Assembly: GCF_001418015.1 (NCBI RefSeq)
Contig: NZ_LIQG01000032.1
Span: 1 to 64,000 of the forward strand
DNA: 64,000 nt
Direction of reading: 5' to 3'
Source: Lacinutrix mariniflava
GTDB lineage: Bacteria; Bacteroidota; Bacteroidia; Flavobacteriales; Flavobacteriaceae
The notes beneath the pieces are model-generated. The model did not search any database and was not told the origin of the DNA. It saw only the letters and a program-made list of their open reading frames with translations. How positions within the stretch are numbered: the stretch's first letter is position 1; the number at the start of each line of letters is the position of its first letter. A program made the translations under genes and the position numbers. Positions 8,117 through 18,030 of this stretch are shown piece after piece.

Positions 8117-8680
8117 TTAAATCTTTAGTAATTCATCTATAGTATTACGAACAGTTTCACTATTCCAATTCGCAGCACCAGACTCATCAATAATAATATT
8201 TCCGTCTCGATCTAGCAAAAAAGTTCTAGGGATACTTTTTACATTAAATGTTTCAGGAGCTTCTGTTAATGGCGAATACGTTTTTAAATTATAATTCTTT
8301 TCCTTAAAAAAAGCTTTTATAACTTTCTCCTCTTCATTAGATACTAAAACAAATTCAATTTTATCCTTATAATCGTTGTATAATGCTTGAAGTGAAGGCA
8401 TCTCGGCAATACAAGGAGGACACCATGTTGCCCACATATTCACGAGTGTTACTTTTCCTTTTGCTTGATCTAATTGAAAGCTATTTCCTTCTAAATCCTG
8501 TAATTGCCAATTATAGCTACTAACCTGTTCTAAATCATCTTCCTGCTCTACTTTAGGGCTCATTTTTGCCATTACAGTATGTAATGCTATTTGAATTTGC
8601 TGACGTGTTTGCGGAATAACTAACAGAGCTATAATTATTATAAAAATAATATTTTTAGTTGAAATTTTTCTTTTTGCCAT
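8117..8680 (-). CDS. TlpA-family membrane-anchored thioredoxin
   Basis: 187 residues: an N-terminal membrane anchor (IIFIIIIALLVIP), a short linker, then a thioredoxin-like domain from about residue 55 with the redox motif WATWCPPCIAEMPSL. The cis-Pro region is present (SIPRTFLLDRDG). It probably acts in the periplasm as a thiol reductant, for example in cytochrome maturation, as known for TlpA/ResA proteins. It converges on crtY and is not part of the pigment operon. Confidence 0.88.
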   Translation of the reverse strand: MAKRKISTKNIIFIIIIALLVIPQTRQQIQIALHTVMAKMSPKVEQEDDLEQVSSYNWQLQDLEGNSFQLDQAKGKVTLVNMWATWCPPCIAEMPSLQALYNDYKDKIEFVLVSNEEEKVIKAFFKEKNYNLKTYSPLTEAPETFNVKSIPRTFLLDRDGNIIIDESGAANWNSETVRNTIDELLKI

Positions 8681-8726
8681 AACCTATATCAATATTTAAT
8701 TTTACTTTAACTTTCCTTAAAATAAT

Positions 8727-8754
8727 GAAGCGCTAACCTTTCGATTAACGCTTC
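8727..8754 (-). terminator. hairpin downstream of the duplicated-domain lipoprotein
   Basis: Stem GAAGCG (8727-8732)/CGCTTC (8749-8754), extended imperfectly inside. On the minus strand it is followed by ATTATTTT, so it is only a weak intrinsic terminator candidate between two same-strand genes. Confidence 0.45.
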
Positions 8755-8832
8755 AAATCTAATAAAAACAAACTATACTATAGTACCTTATAAACTCTAT
8801 TTATAGAGGGAGATATAGTATTCTGAAATATT

Positions 8833-9720
8833 TTATCTCGTTACTGTTCCTGTTGGTAAAGAACTTAAATTTAGTCCTAAATCATGTGTTGTTGGTGCCG
8901 TTTCTGTTCCAGCTACTCCTAACAATGGCTTCATAGCAAATGGCGCAGGAGAATCGTCTGGAAAAGGCTCAATAGAAATTACAGCTGTGCGTCCTCTAAC
9001 ATCTAATGGAAAAGTAACACCTACTGGTGCGTTTAAGAAAAAATCTTCACCTGGAATTGGAGGTCCTACATTACTCTCTATTCCACTAAAATTATTAGAA
9101 TCATCTACTTCTGTTAAACCTGTAAACGTTCCTGTTGATATTGGACCAACTCCATCGACAACTACCCATCCTTCATATTTCCAACCTGGAGCTAATGTAG
9201 GTAAACCTAAACCTGCTGTTGGCGGAGCTCCTGGAGTTCCAAACCAAATACCATTTTCATCGTTTCCATTATTAGTTCCCGTCTCATCCGTAGGTGTTCT
9301 TAAAAAGAATCTTCCCCATGAGTCTGTAAACATATCTGCATTTACTGTTACTGGCGCAACCCAAACACTAGCAGAGTTGCCAGAGAAATCGCCTGCTAAT
9401 ACTTTAGTATCTGCTGGTGTAGGATCTGGATCTACTGCTGGTTCTATTGATAATACAAATTTTGTCGCTGCCTCTAATTGCACTGTATTTACTTGAAATG
9501 TTTGTGATTCTACAGAAGTAAACGTTCCTGTAGACACAGGAGAACCATCCACTATTATCCATCCTTCGTATACAAAATCGGCTCCTAATTCTTCTAAACC
9601 ATTAAACTCTACTGTTAAAGGTGAAGTTGTTGATACTGCCGTGGCAGCGTCGTCATCATTACTACAAGAGGTGGCAAAAAAACCTAATGCCAAGGCTCCT
9701 AAAATCATTTTTTTAATCAT
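8833..9720 (-). CDS. lipoprotein with two copies of one domain
   Basis: 295 residues with a clear lipobox (LGFFATSCSNDDD). The mature part is a tandem duplication: YEGWIIVDGSPVSTGTFTSV near residue 50 recurs as YEGWVVVDGVGPISTGTFTG near residue 185, and each copy continues to a SIEP-D-P motif (LSIEPAVDPDPTP, ISIEPFPDDSPAP). I do not recognise a named family; the repeats suggest a beta-rich domain exposed on the cell envelope. It is followed by a Crp/Fnr gene upstream on the same strand, but a terminator separates them. Confidence 0.75.
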   Translation of the reverse strand: MIKKMILGALALGFFATSCSNDDDAATAVSTTSPLTVEFNGLEELGADFVYEGWIIVDGSPVSTGTFTSVESQTFQVNTVQLEAATKFVLSIEPAVDPDPTPADTKVLAGDFSGNSASVWVAPVTVNADMFTDSWGRFFLRTPTDETGTNNGNDENGIWFGTPGAPPTAGLGLPTLAPGWKYEGWVVVDGVGPISTGTFTGLTEVDDSNNFSGIESNVGPPIPGEDFFLNAPVGVTFPLDVRGRTAVISIEPFPDDSPAPFAMKPLLGVAGTETAPTTHDLGLNLSSLPTGTVTR

Positions 9721-9840
9721 TGTTTTGTTTTTTAAGTTTGTATTTGTTAATACAAAATTAAGAGACTCACTTCTTATGAAATGTTAGCTAGCTAACATAA
9801 CTTGATTTTTATAAAAAAAATTATTCCTATGGATTAAAAT

Positions 9841-9867
9841 AAAAAAACCATAGTAAAGACTATGGTT
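9841..9867 (-). terminator. terminator of the Crp/Fnr gene
   Basis: Perfect 8-bp stem AACCATAG (9846-9853)/CTATGGTT (9860-9867) with a 6-nt loop; on the minus strand it is followed by a T run (complement of 9841-9847). It lies 43 nt after the stop codon. Confidence 0.75.
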
Positions 9868-9909
9868 AAAGTTTGCGCTCCTATATTTAAATAAATATAA
9901 TTAGTATGA

Positions 9910-10581
9910 CTAAGCTATTCGTTTGTACATTCTAATTTCATTTCTATTAAAATCTAAAATTTTATCCTCTTTAAGTTCATTAATTAAAATGTTTAAAGTT
10001 GGTCTAGAAGTACCAATTAAGGAAGCTATATCTTTTTGAGTATAAGGATGATTAACAACATGATCTCCAGTATTTGGGCAGTCGTATCCATAATCTGTAC
10101 ATAATTCGTCTAAAAAATCTAACAATCTTGTTTTAGTATCTTTAAACATTAAAAGCTGAAGACGTCTTTCTAGTTTTTTAAATTTAAACCCAATAAACTT
10201 ATAAACCTTAAAACTAAACGTTTGGTTATCTCTCATAAGCTCATGCATTGTATCAACACTTATTGGACAAATTGAAGTACTATTATCTATTGATTGTGCA
10301 AACTCATCTCGTTTTAACTCACCTAAAATCGCTTTTTCTCCAAACAATTGTCCTTTTGATAATATAGCTTTAACTACCTCTTTTCCATTTTCACTATAAT
10401 AGCCCACCTTAACTTTACCTTGTTCTATTAGGTAAACTTTATTCGCTGAATCTTCAGTAAAATAAATATAATCCTTCTTTTTATAAGCATCAAAATCGTG
10501 ATTTTTCTTGTATGCTTTAAACTTGTGAGGGCACAATACTTTAAAAAGATTAGTGTCTTCGAAAAACCAAAGTGAATTCAT
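9910..10581 (-). CDS. Crp/Fnr-family transcriptional regulator
   Basis: 223 residues: an N-terminal cyclic-nucleotide-binding-like jelly roll (YIYFTEDSANKVYLIEQGKV, then GQLFGEKAIL) and a C-terminal HTH (YTQKDIASLIGTSRPTLNIL). The N-terminus lacks the Cys cluster of a classical FNR iron-sulphur sensor. Targets are unknown. It is divergent from the 10817 gene, and the 235-nt shared region has an 11-bp direct repeat. A palindrome of the type such proteins bind is seen upstream of cydA, but no link between the two can be shown here. Confidence 0.85.
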   Translation of the reverse strand: MNSLWFFEDTNLFKVLCPHKFKAYKKNHDFDAYKKKDYIYFTEDSANKVYLIEQGKVKVGYYSENGKEVVKAILSKGQLFGEKAILGELKRDEFAQSIDNSTSICPISVDTMHELMRDNQTFSFKVYKFIGFKFKKLERRLQLLMFKDTKTRLLDFLDELCTDYGYDCPNTGDHVVNHPYTQKDIASLIGTSRPTLNILINELKEDKILDFNRNEIRMYKRIA

Positions 10582-10614
10582 TTTATATGAAGTTATTATT
10601 AATGAAATTTATTA

Positions 10615-10714
10615 GTCGAATAAATTATAATCTCCTTACTAAACTTTATAAATGAAAATGAGATGATTGAATATTGATAAAAACACTTACACAAATGTAT
10701 TTCGTCGAATAAAT
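10615..10714. promoter_or_regulatory. direct repeats in a divergent promoter region
   Basis: GTCGAATAAAT occurs at 10615-10625 and again at 10704-10714 in the region between the Crp/Fnr gene and the 10817 gene. Two exact 11-bp copies 89 bp apart in a short intergenic stretch suggest a regulator-binding pair. No function is established. Confidence 0.3.
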
Positions 10715-10816
10715 ATGGTTTTAAACTATTAATTAGTAATTATTATTATATTTACAATGCTATTTCCAATTAAGTTAATTGAAGTGTTGTTTTTTTCAAA
10801 AAAGAAACTAAACACC

Positions 10817-11479
10817 ATGAAGTTAACCATTTTATTATTTTCATTACTAAGTATTACTGCCTACTCACAAGTAGGAATCGGAACAGACACTCCAACCGCT
10901 ACGTTAGACGTAAATGGTAGCTTAAGAGTAAGATCTATTATTCACGAAACTAATGAAGACACAATTAGTGACTCAATATTAGTTATTTCAAACCTTGGTA
11001 CTATTAAAAGAGTTGAAGCTGCACAAATTATACATAGCGTAATTAAGTCTGCCGTTAAAGGAAAGTTCTCTTCCGCAAGTTTAGTTAATTTAACTTTAGT
11101 TTCAGGTTTGGCTACTATGCCTTTTGATAGTGAAGATTTTGATTTAAATGACGAATATGATACTACAACACATTCTTTTACTGCTAAGCAAGATGGCATC
11201 TATAGTTTGCATGCACAAATAAAAGCGAGCTCGGCTATTTCAGTTAGTACAGACTTCGGCATTTCTATTTACAAAAATAACGTATTAGAGTGCAAAAATA
11301 GTTTTGCCAATATTGGTATACTATCTATTAACGCAACACCTCCAATTAGATCGGTAAAAACTTTAGTTAGCTTAACCGCTGGAGATATAATTACATTTAA
11401 AGCTACTAGCTCGTTAGTAAATCTAAATATTATTGGAAATACTGCCGAAAGTTATTTTACAATACTACAAGTAAGATAA
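10817..11479 (+). CDS. exported protein with C1q/TNF-like C-terminal jelly roll
   Basis: 220 residues from the ATG at 10817, which opens a good signal peptide (MKLTILLFSLLSITAYSQ); the ATG at 10757 would put 20 extra residues in front of it. The mature N-terminus VGIGTDTPTATLDVNGSLRV is the motif seen at the start of many flavobacterial surface proteins and tail-fibre-like proteins. The C-terminal ~120 residues (HSFTAKQDGIYSLHAQIKA ... GDIITFKATSS) look like a C1q/TNF-type beta sandwich. Probably a cell-surface or secreted protein of unknown partner. Confidence 0.65.
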   Translation: MKLTILLFSLLSITAYSQVGIGTDTPTATLDVNGSLRVRSIIHETNEDTISDSILVISNLGTIKRVEAAQIIHSVIKSAVKGKFSSASLVNLTLVSGLATMPFDSEDFDLNDEYDTTTHSFTAKQDGIYSLHAQIKASSAISVSTDFGISIYKNNVLECKNSFANIGILSINATPPIRSVKTLVSLTAGDIITFKATSSLVNLNIIGNTAESYFTILQVR

Positions 11480-11615
11480 CTAGAATTACTACTCTCTTTT
11501 ATTTAGCTCCCAATCCTAATCATAGAAGTAAACACAATATTATTAATAATTGTTCAACTATAAATTCTGTTTCAAAATAATTTAACCTACTTATTAATCT
11601 CTAAATTTTAACACC

Positions 11616-12359
11616 ATGAAAAAACAATTACTACTTATCTTAACCTTGAGTATTAGCGTAGCCTACTCTCAAGATGGCAACTCGATTAGCAACCCTATTA
11701 TGATTGATGGTACAGACATGGCCACAAATGTACTAGACTACAATTCTGCAACGGCTTCGGGCTTAACACCGGCCTGCTCTACAAACGAAGACGTGTTTTA
11801 CAAACATATTGTAGCGCCTGGAAACAATAAAATGACTGTTGGTATGATTAGCGCTGGCACGTCGTTATTTACGAATGTACAATACCAGCTTTTTAAAGCT
11901 CCTAATGACGATATGAACTTATTGGAAGAAATGGTTTGTGACTCTTATCCTGTTATAATATTTGTTGGCGGAAATTTTGAATTGAAAATTAGTGAAGTAA
12001 ACTCTGCAGATACTTATTATCTAAGAGTATATAAAACTAATGGGCTGGGAGGAGCATTGACTAACTTACTAAATAATACAGCGGTAACTATGAGAAGTGA
12101 ATTTGACTCTACATTATCAACCATTAGTACTGATTTAAAAGATATTAAATATACTATTGATAGTGAGAACATTAAATTTATAAATCAGAATGAAGACTTA
12201 CACTACAAAATATACGGTATGGATGGTAAGCTAATAGAGACTAATAAAAGACCTACTAAAGTAGAATCTGTAGACATTTCAGCATTAAGCAATGGGATAT
12301 ATATTTTAACTCTATCAAATAATAACGCAAATGAATCTTTTAAATTTATTAAACATTAA
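11616..12359 (+). CDS. exported protein with type IX secretion sorting domain
   Basis: 247 residues with a signal peptide (MKKQLLLILTLSISVAYSQ) and a C-terminal ~75-residue type A sorting domain for the type IX system (IYGMDGKLIETNKRP, then VDISALSNGIYILTLSNN, ending FKFIKH). The central part has no family I recognise; it may be a small carbohydrate- or protein-binding beta domain. It is likely secreted or attached to the surface through T9SS. It is followed by a bidirectional terminator shared with acnA. Confidence 0.75.
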   Translation: MKKQLLLILTLSISVAYSQDGNSISNPIMIDGTDMATNVLDYNSATASGLTPACSTNEDVFYKHIVAPGNNKMTVGMISAGTSLFTNVQYQLFKAPNDDMNLLEEMVCDSYPVIIFVGGNFELKISEVNSADTYYLRVYKTNGLGGALTNLLNNTAVTMRSEFDSTLSTISTDLKDIKYTIDSENIKFINQNEDLHYKIYGMDGKLIETNKRPTKVESVDISALSNGIYILTLSNNNANESFKFIKH

Positions 12360-12385
12360 TACTATTTATTAATATTTTAAAACTA

Positions 12386-12419
12386 AAAAAACTCTAGATG
12401 ATATACTCAAGAGTTTTTT
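12386..12419. terminator. bidirectional terminator
   Basis: ACTCT (12391-12395)/AGAGT (12410-12414) with flanking A and T runs gives AAAAA-ACTCT ... AGAGT-TTTTT, 14-nt loop. It sits between the convergent 11616 gene and acnA and works in both directions on paper. Confidence 0.6.
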
Positions 12420-12442
12420 ATTATAAACGAGTAATGTAACAA

Positions 12443-14710
12443 TTACATGTTTTCTTTCTTTATTAAATTTAATGCAGAACCTTCGTTATACCAATCTATT
12501 TGAGGTTGGTTATACGTATGATTTAACATAATTACATCTTTACTTCCATCTGCATGAACAGCCTCTAAAGTTAATTGTTTTTCTGGTGCAAAATCGGCCA
12601 TATCAACAAAGTTAAAAGTATCATCTTCCTGAATTAAATCGTAATCACTTTCAGTTGCAAATGTTAAGCCTAACATACCTTGTTTTTTAAGGTTTGTTTC
12701 ATGGATACGTGCAAAAGATTTTACAATTACAGCTGCAACACCTAAATGTCTTGGCTCCATAGCTGCATGTTCTCTTGAAGAGCCTTCACCATAGTTATGA
12801 TCCCCAACAACAACAGTATTTATACCTGCTGCTTTATATGCACGCGCTGTATCTGGTACGCCTCCAAACTCTCCTGTTAATTGGTTTTTAACAAAGTTTG
12901 TTTTCTTACCGAAAGCGTTAACTGCACCAATTAAACAATTGTTTGATATATTATCTAAATGTCCACGGAAACGTAACCATGGTCCTGCCATAGAAATATG
13001 ATCTGTAGTACATTTACCAAACGCTTTTATAAGTAATTTAAGTCCGTTTAATTCATTACCTAAAGGTGTAAATGGCGTTAATAATTGTAAACGCTCTGAT
13101 GTTGGGCTAACAACAACTTCAACACCACTTCCATCTGCCATAGGTTCTAAGTAACCATTATCTTTAACTTCGAAACCTTTTGGAGGTAACTCCCATCCTG
13201 TAGGCTCATCGAACATGACTTCTTCTCCGTTTTCGTTAATTAACTTATCGGTTAACGGATTAAAATCTAATCGACCTGCAATTGCAATTGCAGCAGTTAT
13301 TTCTGGAGATGCTACAAAGGCGTGTGTGTTTGGATTACCATCGGCACGTTTAGCAAAGTTTCTATTAAAAGAGTGTACAATACTATTTTTAGGTGCGTTT
13401 TTAGGATCGCTATATCTTGCCCATTGCCCAATACATGGTCCACAAGCATTTGTAAATATTTTAGCGTCTAATTTTTCGAATATTCCAAGAATACCATCTC
13501 TATCGGCAGTATATCTTACTTTTTCTGAACCAGGATTAATTCCTAATTCTGATTTCATTTTTAAACCTTTGTCTATAGCTTGTTGTGCAATAGAAGAAGC
13601 ACGAGATAAATCTTCGTAAGAAGAGTTTGTACAAGACCCTATTAATCCCCATTCTACATTTATTGGCCAATCGTTTGCTTTTGCAGCCGCCCCCATATCT
13701 TTACCAATTTGAGTTGATAAATCTGGTGTAAAAGGTCCGTTTAGTAATGGTCCTAATTCTGATAAGTTAATTTCTATAACTTGATCGAAGTATTGTTCTG
13801 GATTAGCATAAACTTCAGCATCAGCAGTTAAATATGGTCTAATTTTATTTGCTTCATCTGCAACATCTGCTCTATCTGTGGCACGTAAATAACGTTCCAT
13901 TGAATCATCGTAACCAAAAGTGGACGTTGTTGCTCCTATTTCGGCTCCCATATTACAAATGGTTCCTTTTCCTGTACAAGACATAGAAATTGCGCCTTCT
14001 CCAAAGTACTCAACTATAGCTCCAGTTCCTCCTTTAGCAGATACAATTCCTGCTACTTTTAATATCACATCTTTTGGAGCTGTCCAACCAGATAATTTAC
14101 CTGTTAGCTTAACACCTATTAGTTTTGGAAATTTAAGTTCCCAGGCCATTCCTGCCATAACATCTACAGCATCTGCTCCACCAACACCAATTGCAACCAT
14201 TCCTAGTCCACCAGCATTAACGGTGTGCGAATCTGTTCCAATCATCATTCCTCCTGGAAATGCATAATTTTCTAAAACTACTTGGTGAATAATTCCTGCT
14301 CCTGGTTTCCAGAAACCTAAACCATATTTATTTGATACGGATTCTAAAAAATTAAAAACTTCACTAGACACATCGTTAGCATGTTTTAAATCTGTAGAAG
14401 CACCGTCTTTTGCTTGGATTAAGTGATCGCAATGTGCAGTCGTTGGCACAGCCACTTTGGTTTTTCCTGCTTGCATGAATTGCAATAAAGCCATTTGAGC
14501 AGTAGCATCTTGTAATGCAATACGATCTGGCGAAAAATCTACATAGTCTTTTCCTCTAGTAAAAGCTTTCGTTGCTTTACCATCCCAAAGGTGATTATAT
14601 AAAATTTTCTCTGAAAGTGTTAATGGTTTACCAACAACTTCACGAGCTGCATCAACGCGTTCTGCCATTTGGCTGTAAACCTTCTTAATCATGTCAATAT
14701 CGAATGCCAT
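12443..14710 (-). CDS. acnA: aconitate hydratase, mitochondrial-type subfamily
   Basis: 755 residues from the ATG at 14708-14710 ([20 protein letters not shown]); an upstream ATG at 14776 would add 22 residues not expected in the family. The three [4Fe-4S] cysteine ligands are seen in [11 protein letters not shown] and [10 protein letters not shown], and the swivel domain carries [19 protein letters not shown]. It interconverts citrate and isocitrate in the TCA cycle. The symbol is used loosely: by length and motifs it belongs with mitochondrial aconitases, not with the ~890-residue bacterial AcnA. acnB lies just upstream on the same strand. Confidence 0.9.
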   Translation of the reverse strand: MAFDIDMIKKVYSQMAERVDAAREVVGKPLTLSEKILYNHLWDGKATKAFTRGKDYVDFSPDRIALQDATAQMALLQFMQAGKTKVAVPTTAHCDHLIQAKDGASTDLKHANDVSSEVFNFLESVSNKYGLGFWKPGAGIIHQVVLENYAFPGGMMIGTDSHTVNAGGLGMVAIGVGGADAVDVMAGMAWELKFPKLIGVKLTGKLSGWTAPKDVILKVAGIVSAKGGTGAIVEYFGEGAISMSCTGKGTICNMGAEIGATTSTFGYDDSMERYLRATDRADVADEANKIRPYLTADAEVYANPEQYFDQVIEINLSELGPLLNGPFTPDLSTQIGKDMGAAAKANDWPINVEWGLIGSCTNSSYEDLSRASSIAQQAIDKGLKMKSELGINPGSEKVRYTADRDGILGIFEKLDAKIFTNACGPCIGQWARYSDPKNAPKNSIVHSFNRNFAKRADGNPNTHAFVASPEITAAIAIAGRLDFNPLTDKLINENGEEVMFDEPTGWELPPKGFEVKDNGYLEPMADGSGVEVVVSPTSERLQLLTPFTPLGNELNGLKLLIKAFGKCTTDHISMAGPWLRFRGHLDNISNNCLIGAVNAFGKKTNFVKNQLTGEFGGVPDTARAYKAAGINTVVVGDHNYGEGSSREHAAMEPRHLGVAAVIVKSFARIHETNLKKQGMLGLTFATESDYDLIQEDDTFNFVDMADFAPEKQLTLEAVHADGSKDVIMLNHTYNQPQIDWYNEGSALNLIKKENM

Positions 14711-15120
14711 ACTATTTATTTTTTTAAATTTTATTCTACTAATATACAAAATAGAGATTGGCTTTAAAAGCTGCAAAGCTATTATAGATTGATTCTAAAA
14801 TAGGTTTTTTCTATACCTGAATAACCTGAGGTTAAAAATGGTTTAATTAACGTTAATTGAATATAGTTTTGAAGCGTGTTGGACATTACTCACTTATTTT
14901 ATTAAATAGGTATTCGTGAGTGTTTCACAATTGTAGTGGCACCCTTTTTTCAGGAATAAAAGACACTAAATTATATTAAAAAAGGTATTTGAAAAGATGG
15001 ATTACCTCTTAGCCTTTTTTATGACGTTAAAAAAGATATAGCGAAGAACCCGACCCTTCTGCCAACGCCCAACTTCTCGATACATCCCAATTTAAATATG
15101 GACTACTAGAAGTGACATAT
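14711..15120 (-). other. intergenic region with a protein-like remnant
   Basis: No intact gene. On the minus strand a stretch at about 15033-15118 reads in one frame YVTSSSPYLNWDVSRSW followed by ALAEGSGSSLYLF and a stop, which looks protein-like and is more GC-rich than its surroundings, but has no start. At 14885-14925 CTCAC and GTGAG arms form a weak imperfect palindrome. The acnA promoter must lie in the part nearest 14710. Confidence 0.35.
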
Positions 15121-15149
15121 AAAAAAATCCCAAGCCTAAGGCTCGGGAT
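15121..15149 (-). terminator. terminator of acnB
   Basis: Stem ATCCCAAGCC (15127-15136)/GGCTCGGGAT (15140-15149), 3-nt loop, with one G-U wobble on the RNA; on the minus strand it ends in seven T (complement of 15121-15127). It lies 29 nt after the acnB stop. Confidence 0.8.
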
Positions 15150-15177
15150 TTTGAATTATTATAATGTAATCTATTTA

Positions 15178-17952
15178 TTATCTAACTAATTGCTTTGTAG
15201 AAGGTTTGAATTTTGTTAAAACAATACCATCTACTGCTGCTTCGTATTCTGCCATAGTAGGCGTTCTACCTAAAATTGTAGATAATACTACTACTGGTGT
15301 AGATGATAATAATGACTCCCCTTTTTTCTCACCAGAATCTTTTACAACTCTACCTTGGAATAAACGTGTTGAAGTCGCCATAACAGTATCTCCTGGTGCA
15401 GCTTTTTCTTGGTTACCCATACATAAGTTACAACCTGGACGCTCTAAGTATAACATGTTTTCGTATCCTGTACGTGCTTCTCCTTTAGGCGCATTGTCAT
15501 CGAACTCGAAACCTGAGTATCTTACTAAAACTTCCCAATCGCCTTCTGCTTTTAACTCATCTACAATATTGTATGTAGGAGGAGCAACTATTAAAGGTGC
15601 TTTAAATTCTACTTTACCATATTGAGCTTCTACGTTTTTCAACATTTGAGCTAATATTTTCATATCTCCTTTGTGAACCATACAAGATCCTACGAACCCT
15701 AAATCTACTTTTTTAGTTCCGCCGTAGTAAGATAATGGTCTAATATTATCGTGTGTGTAACGCTTAGAAACATCATCGTTATTTACATCTGGATCAGCAA
15801 TCATTGGTTCAACAATTTCATCTAAATCGATAATAACTTCTGCATGATATTTAGCGTTGGCATCTGGTCTTAAAGAAGGTTTCATACCTGTTTTAAGCTC
15901 TATAATTCTAGTTTCTGCTTTATCTACTAAACCTTTAAGCACTTGTTTAGCATTATCCATTCCTTTTTCAATCATGATTTGGATACGACCTTTTGCAATC
16001 TCTAAAGATTCAATTAGCGTATCGTCTTCAGAAATACAAATAGATGCTTTAGCTTTCATTTCTGCCGTCCAATCTGTAAATGTAAAGGCTTCATCTGCAG
16101 TAAGCGTACCAATGTGTACTTCGATAACACGACCTTGGAATACGTTTTCACCACCAAATTGCTTTAACATTTGAGATTGTGTTGCATGAACAACATCACG
16201 GAAATCCATATAAGCTTTCATTTGTCCTTTAAAGGTTACTTTAACCGATTCTGGAATTGGCATTGAAGCCTCACCTGTAGCAAGTGCTAATGCAACAGTT
16301 CCTGAATCTGCTCCAAAAGCAACACCTTTAGACATACGTGTGTGTGAATCTCCACCAATAATGATGTCCCAATCACCAACTGTAATATCGTTAAGTACTT
16401 TATGGATAACATCAGTCATTGGAAAGTAATTTCCTTTAGGATCACGACCAGTAATTAATCCAAAGTCGTTCATGAAGCTCATTAATCTTGGAATGTTAGC
16501 TTTAGACTTATCATCCCAAACTGAAGCTGTATGACAACCAGATTGGTATGCACCATCAACAATTGGAGAAATAACTGTAGCAGCCATCATCTCTAATTCT
16601 TGAGACGTCATTAATCCTGTAGTATCCTGAGAACCAACAATATTAACTTCTGCTCGCACATAAGAACCAGCATGTAAAATTGCTCCTGAAGTTCCAACAG
16701 CATTTTTATTAAATATTTTTTCTACAGCCGTTAAACCTTGTCCTTCAATAGTTATTTCTTTTGAAGTTGCATATACTTGAGGTGCTTCAACACCTAAAGC
16801 TTTAGCAGCAAATGTTTGTAGTTTTTTACCAAAAACAACTGCATAAGAACCACCGGCTTTCATAAACTCCATTTTTTGTGGCGTAAATGCTGCAGAGATA
16901 TCTTTAAGTTCTTTATCTCCGTTATATAATTTTTTCTCTTTTGTATTAATTGTAAGAATTGTACCTGTAGCTACAGAGTACGTTTCTTTTAATATTGGCT
17001 CTCCATCTTCATCTCTAACTGTATTTCCTTCAGCATCTTTTTGCTGTACCCAGTTTTTAAGATCTAAACCAATACCACCTGTTACACCAACTGTTGTTAA
17101 GAAAATTGGAGCAATACCATTAGTACCAGCAATTACTGGTGCAAAATTAATAAAAGGTACATATTTGCTAAAAGGAACACCTGTCCATAAAGCCACGTTA
17201 TTTACACCAGACATTCTAGAAGAACCAACTCCCATTGTTCCTTTTTCGGCAATTAGCATGACGCGCTTATCTGGATATTGTTTTTTTAAAGCTAATAATT
17301 CGTTTTGCATGTCTTTGTTATGCTCAAACATACATTGACCATGTAACTCACGATCCGACCTTGAATGCGCATCGCCACCTGGAGATAATAAATCTGTAGA
17401 AATATCACCAACTCCGGCAACATAAGTTACAACATCGATTTTTTCATCTATTTCAGGAAGCTTTGTAAAAAATTCTGCTTTCGCGTAACTTTCTATAATA
17501 TCTTTAGCGACGCTATTTCCGCTTTTAAGCGCTTCTTCTAAACGCGCTGTATCTGCTTCGTAAAGGAAGACTTGTGTTTTTAAAACATCTGATGCTGATT
17601 TTGCTAAATCTGCATCTGTACCTAAAGCGATATCTAGAAGAACTTCTACTGATGGTCCTCCTTTCATATGAGACAACTGTTCGAAAGCAAATGCAGGTGT
17701 AATTTCTTTTACTACTGATTCACCAAGAATAATTTCCTTTAAAAATTTTGCTTTAACACCTGCAGCACTAGTAGTACCAGGTAAAACATTATAGATAAAA
17801 AAGTTTAGAGACTCTTCTCTCTCTGTGTTATCTATATCTTTAATTTGCTCAATGATTTTGCTAAGTAATTCTGCACCATCAATTGGCTGTGGATGAAGCC
17901 CTTGTTCTTTTCGGTTCTCGATCTGCTTAAGGTAGTCGTTATAAATGTTCAT
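15178..17952 (-). CDS. acnB: bifunctional aconitate hydratase 2 / 2-methylisocitrate dehydratase
   Basis: 924 residues, the length of AcnB. The N-terminal HEAT-like domain (NIYNDYLKQIENRKEQGLHP) is followed by the swivel and the catalytic domains, with iron-sulphur ligands in SGCHTASVWDD, VGSCMVHKGDM and ERPGCNLCMGNQ. It can act in the TCA cycle and, in organisms with a methylcitrate cycle, on 2-methylisocitrate; no prp genes are visible here. It precedes the acnA-type gene but has its own terminator, so the two need not be one transcript. Confidence 0.93.
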   Translation of the reverse strand: MNIYNDYLKQIENRKEQGLHPQPIDGAELLSKIIEQIKDIDNTEREESLNFFIYNVLPGTTSAAGVKAKFLKEIILGESVVKEITPAFAFEQLSHMKGGPSVEVLLDIALGTDADLAKSASDVLKTQVFLYEADTARLEEALKSGNSVAKDIIESYAKAEFFTKLPEIDEKIDVVTYVAGVGDISTDLLSPGGDAHSRSDRELHGQCMFEHNKDMQNELLALKKQYPDKRVMLIAEKGTMGVGSSRMSGVNNVALWTGVPFSKYVPFINFAPVIAGTNGIAPIFLTTVGVTGGIGLDLKNWVQQKDAEGNTVRDEDGEPILKETYSVATGTILTINTKEKKLYNGDKELKDISAAFTPQKMEFMKAGGSYAVVFGKKLQTFAAKALGVEAPQVYATSKEITIEGQGLTAVEKIFNKNAVGTSGAILHAGSYVRAEVNIVGSQDTTGLMTSQELEMMAATVISPIVDGAYQSGCHTASVWDDKSKANIPRLMSFMNDFGLITGRDPKGNYFPMTDVIHKVLNDITVGDWDIIIGGDSHTRMSKGVAFGADSGTVALALATGEASMPIPESVKVTFKGQMKAYMDFRDVVHATQSQMLKQFGGENVFQGRVIEVHIGTLTADEAFTFTDWTAEMKAKASICISEDDTLIESLEIAKGRIQIMIEKGMDNAKQVLKGLVDKAETRIIELKTGMKPSLRPDANAKYHAEVIIDLDEIVEPMIADPDVNNDDVSKRYTHDNIRPLSYYGGTKKVDLGFVGSCMVHKGDMKILAQMLKNVEAQYGKVEFKAPLIVAPPTYNIVDELKAEGDWEVLVRYSGFEFDDNAPKGEARTGYENMLYLERPGCNLCMGNQEKAAPGDTVMATSTRLFQGRVVKDSGEKKGESLLSSTPVVVLSTILGRTPTMAEYEAAVDGIVLTKFKPSTKQLVR

Positions 17953-18030
17953 ATAATAGAATTAGTTCTGTTTTTATGCAGCTTTAAAGGCTGTGTTAGT
18001 AAGCTTTGGTGTTTTCCATATTCTAAATAT

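Noticed and set aside
8987-9496. Long open frame on the plus strand (169 codons) inside the duplicated-domain lipoprotein region
   Set aside because: It is antisense to a lipoprotein gene with a proper signal peptide, has a Pro/Ser/Val-rich composition typical of a shadow frame, and has no start signal.
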